In this document: piece by piece, positions 55,891 through 64,000 of the stretch
Layout: each line of letters opens with the position of its first letter
Numbering within the stretch: position 1 is the first letter of the stretch
NCBI GenBank assembly: GCA_963082975.1
Contig: OY720348.1
Location: 75,727,719 to 75,791,718, forward strand
Length of the DNA: 64,000 nucleotides
Direction of reading: 5' to 3'
DNA from: Labia minor
Taxonomy: Eukaryota > Arthropoda > Insecta > Dermaptera > Spongiphoridae
Position numbers and translations under genes: made by a program
Notes under the pieces: model-generated
Told to the model about the DNA's origin: nothing
Seen by the model: only the letters and a program-made list of their open reading frames with translations
Database searches by the model: none

Positions 55891-58414
55891 AAATATTAAC
55901 GATATATTTCGGAAAGAATAAAAAATATATAACTCTGATCTGATAAGAGTAAACTTCTGGTTTGCTATTTCTTATGGAGGATGTTGAAATAAAATTTTAC
56001 AAATAGAAACCCAAGGGAAAATAATATCATTCCATCGATGCATACTAATCAGATTTTATAATCACATAGCAACGAGTTTATATTTATATTATATGTAGAT
56101 ACATACTCTTTTTTTAAGGTCCGTGGTAATGGAAGCAAAATTACCGTACTGGTTTGTCCATTCAATCTGAGAAGAGGACAAGGAATGATAAAAGCTACAG
56201 GGTGGTGGAAGGGTAGAAATAACAACCCGACACCCAAAGAACCATCTCTCCAAAAAATGACTGGATTTATGTTAATTATATAGAAGCTACCAGGTTAATA
56301 ATTTAGGAAGACCACCAAATGTTCTATTATGCAAAGGTATTTAGAAATCAATCGAAGTAGATGAATCAATGAATAAGACACAACATTTATAAATTCATTT
56401 ATTTATAAATTCACTGAAAGAATTATTGATAATTACCTATATTAGAAACTAGGAAAAAATAATTCATTAATTAAATATATAATTAAAATAGATCACAATA
56501 ATAAAATAAACATACAATGTGATTATCGAAATAATTTAATCTAAAATATATATTAAGCGTATAAATATATGTAATTTATATAATAAGTATGTATTTTTTA
56601 GCATCCTTATAATGAGTTTTCACTTTATCGAGTTATATATAAATAAGGTGTTGATTGTTGGTAAGATAGGAGTTTTAGGGTTATACGCGTAGCCCAGTCC
56701 GTCAAATTGAAGATCGAGGGATCGAAAATTAATTTATTTAATATTTCAATAATATTCTATAATAGTCTTGAATCTTGACATCCTATTAAAAAAAGGGTTG
56801 ATACAAATATTTTATAAGATGAAAAACAGCAAAAAGAGAAATGCTGTAAGGATCGTTGAAGAGCACGGCATATCTCGTGCAAAGCTGACAGAGTCTCTCC
56901 ATGTTAATCTCTGTTTTCTAGTACAGGTCAATTCTATTAACGTAGAGTATATATATCTTATATATACTTCTCGTGTCACGGTTTTAGAACACGTACTCCC
57001 CCGAAACGAACAGACCAATTGGAATGAAATTTTGTATGGGTGACGAGTAATAGAAGGAGAATAGAATATGATTTTTATCATATAATGCAATAATCAAAAT
57101 TACATTATATATTATTATTCTATTATCATTGTAAATGAAATTGATCATCCTATTGGAATCAATCTCTGTAGTGATACAGATACTTCAAAATACTTCACCA
57201 CACAACATCCCTAAGTTCAGCCACCTTCATCTAATATGCTCTCCAAATTCACTTTATATTGTTTCCCCAACGGCCTATCCACTGGTTTCCTTTTTGTTTA
57301 TTTCTGTAAACTATCTTCTCCCCTGCCTATTTTCACTCATTCAGTGGTGTCCAGCTGATTACAAGTTTTCTATATAATGAGCATATTTGGAGATGGATGG
57401 GTCTTAAGGATTTCCTCCATGCCTCTGTGATCCTATCTTATATCAGTTCATACATTTTGTTTAAATTACAAATAGTATAAAATTACGTTTTTAATGGTAG
57501 AAGTTTTATACAGTAAATGTTGTAGGATTTAATAGTAGCCTGGATAAATTATCTTCTTATATTTATATTTAAAATTAAATGAAGAGAAGAGAAAAGAGGC
57601 CGTTAATTTATTTGGTTAAAGAAAAAAAAACCTTTTAGAAGAAAAATAAGATGAAACAACTTAATTGTATGATTTTTTTTGTATGAGCCTGTGGAGGACA
57701 AATGACAAAAGTTGAGTCAAATCGACAATTTGAGACCCCCGCAAAAGAGAATTCGCTTCTCTTAACAATCAAAGTTGAAGCTCTAAGTCTTATGATTAAA
57801 CTTCGTGATGGTCTAGAATTTCGGAAGTTTTTATATTCGTATAGAAGGGAAGCAGTAAATTACTAGTCTTCATGTCTACGACGAAAATAACATGATCAGA
57901 GTCCATTGTTATATATATTCTTGTTTGAAATGTTAAGATTCTCCAATGATGAAAGAATATATAAAAACAAAAATTCCAAGTGTATAATGATTAAATCTTG
58001 TATTTAAAGTTTTTTTTTTGGTATAACCAAAGATATACAAATTGCTTTGTCGGAAGGGTTCTGAAATCTCTTTCAATGAATCCTTTCGAAACGGTGATAT
58101 TTTATATTTTATTACTAAATCCTTTCGGATTGTATCTAAAATAAAACCCCAGCATTGAATCATTGAAAGAATAATGAATATAATTTTCAGTGTTTGTTAG
58201 AATCATTTTTAATGTAATTTGACTAAGTATTATGGTAAAAGAAATCTTATTTAATTAGGAAATAGCATGATTGATAATTTTTTCATTCAAAAAAAAAAAA
58301 GAAGTCTATTCATTCGTCTAATGATAATTAATGATGTTATTGTTAGCACTCTATTAACATCAAGGGGTCCCCATTCAATGATTTGTGAGTTTCAGGTTAT
58401 ACCATTATAAAGTG
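55891..58414. other. AT-rich region with a possible further Helentron-like core
   Basis: 56965-57041 holds TCACGGTTTTAGAACACGTA and CGAAACGAACAGACCAATTG plus GAATGAAATTTTGTATGG, the kind of core phrase seen in both Helentron-like families, but no ends were recognised. 56690-56725 (TAGCCCAGTCCGTC) is weakly tRNA-A-box-like without a clear B box. Frames at 56768-57043 and 57135-57377 show no domain. Confidence 0.3.
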
Positions 58415-58520
58415 GGGGTCGGAGACCATTTGGCCTATGAAATCGTGGAACCTGCTGACATTCCGGGTTCGATTCGCTCCCACGACCAAGCTGCGAATCG
58501 CTATTCGTTGTCTCCTCATC
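58415..58520 (+). mobile_element. tRNA-like SINE head, third type
   Basis: GGTCGGAGACCATTTGGCCT (A-box region) and, about 45 nt on, CCGGGTTCGATTCGC (B box, close to consensus GGTTCGAATCC) form a tRNA-like unit. The body is short or missing. An authentic tRNA is unlikely because the acceptor ends do not pair. Confidence 0.5.
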
Positions 58521-59810
58521 GAAGAATTGAAAAATAGAAATAAATCCAAAATCTGATTAGCAAGTGTTGAATATTAAATGGATTGAATTCTCAGGAAGCC
58601 GTTTTTTGTTCAAACGAAGACGGCTCTTCCCTTGATCTCCTCTTTTTTACGTTCATAAATGTTATAAATAAATCATTAAAGAGATAATGGATAGATTATG
58701 AATACAATTTTTAGTATATACGAAATTTTTTTATTTCAGGATTTTTTTATTTATTTGGTCGTGAAGCCATATGTTAAACAGACTGCTGCCAGGACGCAAG
58801 CAGCTAGTTTAGTCTATCATTAAAAGAAAGGGCTTGGGATGAGTGATGGGGAGGAACTGGAAGGAAGGGCTGAAAACATCTTGGAGGAAGAGGGCGGCGC
58901 GTGCTTCAGGTCGCGCTGTCGCCTCTCATTTTAATTAGCACCAAACGTGAAGGGGAAAGAAATGCTGCACTCACTCAACAAGATTGAATTAAGTTTTTTT
59001 TTGCAGTGCAAGTCCAAAAAGAGTTTATAAAAAAAATAAATAAATGGAAAGATCGAGATTAACGTAGGCGGGTGGTCCTTCGGACGAATCAATCCAAAGA
59101 CTACTACTTGAATTCTTTGAATTCTATAACCAAATTGACTCCCATGCTGATATATAAAAAAAAGTCAAGGCAAAGTGGAAGTTGGTTCAATTTTATTATA
59201 TTTTTGAGTATATATATATATGAAATACTGTAAACGCCAAATGAAATTCATAGTTGTATGTTAATCCTGCCATGTGATATAATTCATTGATGTAAATTCA
59301 TATTATAGTATAATTGTTTTTTTTTTTTAGTTTTTTTAGTTTAAAAAGTATGTTTATTAGCCAAAAATATACAAATATATGTTTTTTTTCCATAACATAT
59401 AAAAGGGATTACATGACTTTTTCTTACAGCTAATTGGTGACTCCAAGGTCGTAATTATCTATACAATGTTTCTTTTTTATTATTACGCTAATAACTATAT
59501 TTAATATTACAATTTCAATGTGTAAATTAATTATTATTATTTTTTCTTTATCTAGGAAAAGGCTATATAAAATAAAAACCTAGACTATATAGTATAATTG
59601 TAAAGTTATCACAGAACAATTCCAATTTGAATGTTACAAATTCGATCCTTGTAGATATACGGTCAGAAACAAAGAAACTCACAGAAAACTGGTAACAATG
59701 GTGTTGTACCTACTCCAATACACATAATTAATTTAAAAAACAATATAGTAAATAATTAAATTATATTAATTAATTGTTTATTTAAGAATTTGCTTGCAGT
59801 TTATATATAT
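58521..59810. other. Region with a unique less AT-rich block
   Basis: 58780-59110 is relatively GC-rich (GAGGGCGGCGCGTGCTTCAG, GGCGGGTGGTCCTTCGG), unrepeated and without a frame I recognise. It could be regulatory or a diverged non-coding exon. The rest is AT-rich. Confidence 0.3.
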
Positions 59811-59818
59811 ATATAGAT

Positions 59819-60063
59819 CAGTGATTCTCAACCACTGTGCCGCGGCACTTTAGTATGCCGCGAGATTATGAGGGTCTTAAACATTTCCGACTTTTTTTTT
59901 CTAAATTTATTCAATTTGGTTCTAAAATAAAAAGGTAAACCGTTTTTGGGACCATTTTTTTTCCATATGATAAACTTTTACACTTATCTTAATCTTTGTG
60001 TGCCGCCAAATTCTTAAACCATTAAAAGTGTGCCGCGGTAAAAAAAAAGGTTGAGAATCACTG
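59819..60063. mobile_element. hAT MITE, 245 bp, perfect TSD
   Basis: Same family as 24983-25231: ends CAGTGATTCTCAACC and GGTTGAGAATCACTG with subterminal TGTGCCGCGGCAC / GTGTGCCGCGGTA. The exact duplication ATATAGAT lies at 59811-59818 and 60064-60071; ATA-TA-GAT fits nnnTAnnn. Confidence 0.93.
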
Positions 60064-60071
60064 ATATAGAT

Positions 60072-60887
60072 ATAAACTTAGAATAATGACATAAACTTAG
60101 AATCATTTTTCCGTTGCAATTAAAAAAAAAACACATTTGAATTATCCCAGTTTCCAAGTATGCCTTAAAACTTTTATTAAGATAATATTCAGCTACAACA
60201 TCGATGACGTACCTAATAGATCGGTCTTATATCAAAAAACTGACAAACCATTTATAAAAATATATTGCTATTTTCTATTGGGAAATGTTTGATATTTAAT
60301 TATTAAATATATTAAGTACATTTTTTAAGTTAAATAGAAATTATAATATTATTTTATTAATATTCTATTATATAACAGTTGATATTATAAATTCATGGAT
60401 ATCATTTTAAGATTTCTATGTTTTCTATTTTTTATCAATTTGATTAATTCCTATCAGTTAATGAATAAAATTAAATTAAATTATTAAGAACTTTTATTTT
60501 TTTTTTCTAATATAATATTCGCTAATTATTTAATTACACAGACAGATTGCGTGATTGATTGATTCATAAATTATGGATTGTGCTTCTGTCTTTGTTCATC
60601 TATCACACCCCCTAAAGGGATTTGGTTATATGGAATAAGGGTTCCATTGAGATCTAATCAGATTCAATATATATATACATATAGAATATTAGATATAGAT
60701 AGATATAGATATAGAATAAGATATATAATTAGGTCATTGTTCCTGACATCTCTAATTTGAGAGAAATAATTCTAATTATAGATGATAAGCAATCAGATTA
60801 CTAATTTAAGACGTCAAATTCACAGCTTTCCATATAATATAACAGGTGTTTTATAATAATTTATTTAATAGTGAAATAATGTGTTGA

Positions 60888-60922
<35 letters not shown>

Positions 60923-61433
60923 TTATATATATTTAATTATTGGAAATTATTAAATTAGACAGTAAAATATAAAATAACAAAATTTAAATGACAAAAACAC
61001 GTTCGATTAGATAAGTTATTTCTCACCTGAGGGTAATACTTGTAAATTAGACTTTTTTATTTTGTTTTATCAACAGGTTACGATCCCTTTATATAATACA
61101 GAAAGTTTAGATCTTAAGTGGATGACGGAAATATGGTTAAATATGCCTGAAGGAAGACGTCCAGAATCTTATATGCATATTTAATTTTCAACCAACTCCA
61201 CTTGAAATAGGATCCGAATTTCAGGATGGCAGGATGGTAGAATGACCAAATAATTTCACTAAATTATGTTTCAATAGGAAGGTGAAGGAGTATATTTTTA
61301 TTCATCCCTTCCATCCCTTATAAATATTATCATATTTTAGCACAAAAATCAGACCCAATAAAAAATGTGTATCTCTATTTTGGCTCTGTTTCCAGTGGAT
61401 CTGAAAGGAAATTTTCTTGTTTTTTAATATTAA

Positions 61434-61469
<36 letters not shown>

Positions 61470-61752
61470 CGAAATAATATAAATGATTAAAATGAAAAAA
61501 AAAATCTACAAACGAGCTGAAACAGAGAAAATAGTTTTTTATCTAATTTTTATCCAAGATTTTTTTTCATTAAAAATTTGGCAGCAATCTTCCCCTTGGA
61601 TACAGATAAATAAATCGAGAACAAACATCTGCTTTAAAAGATTCAAATACGGGCGATATTTTTTTGTCTTGAAAAAAATTGTCTTTTTAAGTTTTCTAGA
61701 AGAAAATTAGTTGAATAGAAACATTTTGATTAATTTTTATAAAGAAAAATAA
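60072..61752. other. AT-rich region
   Basis: (AT)n at 60892-60918 and (ATT)n at 61436-61470. Frames at 60578-60760 and 61483-61710 lack domains. Confidence 0.5.
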
Positions 61753-62109
61753 ACTGGAGTGTCTCCGCTCGACTATCTCGCAAATTGGAATTGGATTAAT
61801 TAATATATATTATATTTAAATTAAATTTAATTAATTATAAATTAAAATTAATAAATAATATTTATTAAATCAGCGCATGTTTAGCTCTTTGTTGATGGCA
61901 CCACATCACGTGTTGGCGGGTGAAATTTGCATTGTTAAAAATTAATTCTGGCACTTTCAGCGATTCAATCAAGCTGAAATTCTATATATAGCAGTTTTAT
62001 ACAATTTTTAATCATGTGAAAAACTATCAAACCTATATCTTTATTTTTACGGTCACTTTAGAAAAAAAAAATCAAAACGTTGTAGGTAATGACCCTCTGG
62101 CGAGATAGT
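61753..62109 (-). mobile_element. Helentron-like (HINE) family 1, copy i (internally deleted)
   Basis: Plus strand begins ACTGGAGTGTCTCCGCTCG then ACTATCTCGC, contains the body as far as GTAGGTAATGACCCTC, and then jumps directly to TGGCGAGATAGTAA, the 5' tip. Both ends are kept while the microsatellite half is lost, the pattern of a deletion derivative. Confidence 0.82.
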
Positions 62110-62165
62110 AATAAAAAATAAATCAACAAAAGAATGTCATTTATTTTAACTTTTAATTATGTATA

Positions 62166-62332
62166 CGAGGGGAAGTTGATAAGTCCGTGTCTTTTTGAAT
62201 GAAACACAGGTTTTTCGCTAAAAAATGATTATATTTTTCAACGTAGTCTCCTTTGGGCTCTATACACTTCATCCAACGTTTCCCCAATTTTTTTTATCGC
62301 ATAAAAGTCACTGACTTATTGACTTGCCCTTG
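62166..62332 (-). mobile_element. mariner MITE retaining the transposase C-terminus
   Basis: 167 bp flanked by TA. Left CGAGGGGAAGTTGATAAGTC and right (reversed) CAAGGGCAAGTCAATAAGTC are the inverted ends. The minus strand reads RWMKCIEPKGDYVEKYNHFL, the 'W.KCI...GDYVEK' C-terminal tail of mariner transposases. The catalytic part is deleted. Confidence 0.82.
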
Positions 62333-62334
62333 TA

Positions 62335-62699
62335 TTTAAATGATGAGGGAAGAGCTTTGACATTTGAATTTATAATTCATAATTATTTCTATTAAATTCC
62401 TATTTTATTCCTCAAAATATGCTTGGTTTAAAAAAAAAAGTTAACAAAGACTCCATTTGAACGGAAGAAGATTAAGATTTATCTACCTTTTTTCAGATTT
62501 TTTTTTATTCTTGTGTTAGTAAATAAAATGTAAAAATGTTGTGATTAAATTTATTTAATGTTACTAATTAATAATTACTAATTATTATACTTTCAAAAAT
62601 TTTCATTGTTAACTTACTGAGTCATTTTAGTGAACAAATAAATATAGATTTTAAGGATCATAATAAATAATAAAATATGATAACAAAAAATGATTCATT
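62335..62699. other. AT-rich spacer
   Basis: Nothing recognised on either strand. Confidence 0.5.
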
Positions 62700-62707
62700 T
62701 AATAGGA

Positions 62708-62901
62708 CAGTGATTCTCAACCTTTTGTTTTACCGCGGCACACTTTTAACGGAATATAAATTTGGCGGCACACAAAGAAAAAGATAAGTGTAAAAGTTTT
62801 TTACTTTTTACCTTTTTTTTACATACATTTTAAATAAATAAGTACTTTTTCTTAATTTGAACTTTACATTTGTAAAATTTGGCTTGGATTGAGAATCACT
62901 G
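62708..62901. mobile_element. hAT MITE, 194 bp, perfect TSD
   Basis: Ends CAGTGATTCTCAACC and ATTGAGAATCACTG, with the subterminal TTTTACCGCGGCACACTTTT block present only on the left. The exact duplication TAATAGGA lies at 62700-62707 and 62902-62909; TAA-TA-GGA fits nnnTAnnn. A shorter relative of the 245-249-bp copies. Confidence 0.92.
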
Positions 62902-63150
62902 TAATAGGAGATAATAGACTTAAGCTTATTTGTTTTTATTTTTAAGTATCCATTTTTTTCATTAATCTCATTTATTTATATATGTGCACAATTCAAATTC
63001 GATGTTTCTACAGAGATAAATATTAGGATTATAATTTAGAGCAGTTGCTGTGATTTGCTGTGGAATTTATTATCAATTATTATTATTTTTTTTTTTGGAG
63101 TATTTATTACCACCTAGCGCTAGTTTCAGAAATAGATTATATATTTAATT

Positions 63151-63365
63151 TAGGGTGACCATATTTCGAAAACACCAAACCGGGACAAACGGTTTACCTT
63201 TTTTTTAGAAGCAAATTGAAAAAATTTTGAAAAAAGTACGAAATATCCTAAATATTTAAAAAAAAAAAGGGACAATAAGATGTCCCAAAGACTTTGTTTG
63301 GGACGCCGGGACAGAGCACCTAAAAACGAGACAATCCCGGAAAAACGGGACGTTTGGTCACCCTA
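63151..63365. mobile_element. hAT MITE with TAGGGTGACCA ends, perfect TSD
   Basis: 215 bp. Ends TAGGGTGACCA and TGGTCACCCTA are perfect inverted repeats. The exact duplication ATTTAATT lies at 63143-63150 and 63366-63373; ATT-TA-ATT again fits nnnTAnnn. Subterminal CCGGGACA / CGGGACG motifs mirror each other. Confidence 0.92.
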
Positions 63366-63373
63366 ATTTAATT

Positions 63374-64000
63374 GTACAAAACTAAAATAGTGAAAAAGAC
63401 AAAGTTGTTCCGATAGTTAACAAATCAATCCTTGTTTTTTCTTATTTTTAATAATTCAATTAATATTTATAAGAGAAATAAATTTGTTGGAACAGATTTT
63501 ATTCATCGATACAGTCTCGATTATCAGCTTACCCCCACCCCCACCCCTGCTCCTGCCCCTACCCTATCTTTAGAGAAACTTGGCTCTGGCCATAGAATGA
63601 ATTATTCAATTGAGATCCATGATGGGGCCAAATCGCCCGCTTCTGCAAATCCCTCTGTTATTATACGACAAAATATTTCCCATCCCCACCATCTTCAATC
63701 ATCCCTGACATATCTACATAATTATCTGTATCTCTATATAGAACTTTTTATTATATTTCTTTGTTTGTAGGAAATTGGGTCATTAGTTGGGTTTGAGGGT
63801 GACCGAAAATACAAAAAAAAAATTCCTAAAATATTCCATTCAAAACATTTTTAATGTAAAATAGAAGCATCTTAATTAATAACCATGAAAATAACTAAGA
63901 TTTTGTATACAAGAACCGAAATAATCGATATTTACATAAACTAATGTTAATTTATTTTTGGTGCTTGGATTTTTCTCCGCTAGTCATTATTAGGTATGTC
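63374..64000. other. AT-rich region to the window end
   Basis: The 112-residue plus frame at 63432-63770 includes a PTPTPAPAPT stretch from a CCCCAC/CCTGCC-rich tract and shows no domain. At about 63796 GAGGGTGACCGAAAATAC resembles one tip of the 63151-type MITE. No gene assigned. Confidence 0.35.

Noticed and set aside
63432-63770. 112-residue frame with a Pro-Thr-Ala stretch
   Set aside because: The low-complexity C-rich tract accounts for the openness; no domain, signal peptide or homologue recognised.

Overview
This is a very AT-rich (well under one third G+C by eye), intron- or intergenic-like piece of an invertebrate animal genome. There are no bacterial-style operons. The repeat content is typically metazoan: tRNA-derived SINEs, a non-LTR retrotransposon, mariner and hAT DNA transposons, and Helentron-like elements. 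An arthropod (for example a copepod-like genome) would fit, but the species cannot be fixed from the sequence. I recognise no host gene. The only long intact reading frame is a 619-residue hAT transposase at 12656-14515. Almost everything else that can be named is a mobile element or its debris, separated by simple AT-rich sequence and (AT)n or (ATT)n microsatellites.

Layout. (1) 0-11.5 kb: a small hAT MITE with a perfect 8-bp target duplication, a Tc1/mariner-type relic, a repeat C copy carrying two later insertions (a family-1 Helentron-like element and a SINE), two more family-1 copies, a second SINE, and repeat F. (2) 11.5-14.9 kb: a complete hAT transposon of Buster type, with terminal inverted repeats, the 8-bp duplication AAGTAGGG, two internal tandem arrays and an intact transposase. 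(3) 15-26 kb: more family-1 copies, repeat F again, a hAT transposase relic, repeat C with a 45-bp palindrome, and a three-layer nest at 24-25.5 kb. (4) 26-40 kb: hAT MITE debris, a well-preserved SINE, two family-1 copies, a truncated non-LTR retrotransposon, a near-identical second copy of repeat C about 15 kb from the first, and an antisense retrotransposon copy with GC-rich hairpins at its 3' end. (5) 40-64 kb: three antisense family-2 Helentron-like copies, a third retrotransposon copy disrupted by a MITE, three mariner derivatives, two further SINE-like units, a long inverted repeat, and four more hAT MITEs or fragments.

The most notable system is a pair of unrelated-in-sequence but identically built families. 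Each has a short inverted repeat at the 5' tip, the same repeat inverted near the 3' end, and then a perfect small hairpin followed by CAGCTT or CAACTT at the very 3' end. They carry internal microsatellites and insert in T-runs. This is the architecture known for non-autonomous Helentrons (HINEs, the group of Drosophila DINE-1). At least nine family-1 and four full-length family-2 copies sit in this one window. The hAT elements are a second coherent system: one apparently intact autonomous copy plus several MITE families. Six insertions have exact 8-bp duplications and all fit the Buster pattern nnnTAnnn. Nested insertions give several internal empty-site controls and a relative order of insertion.
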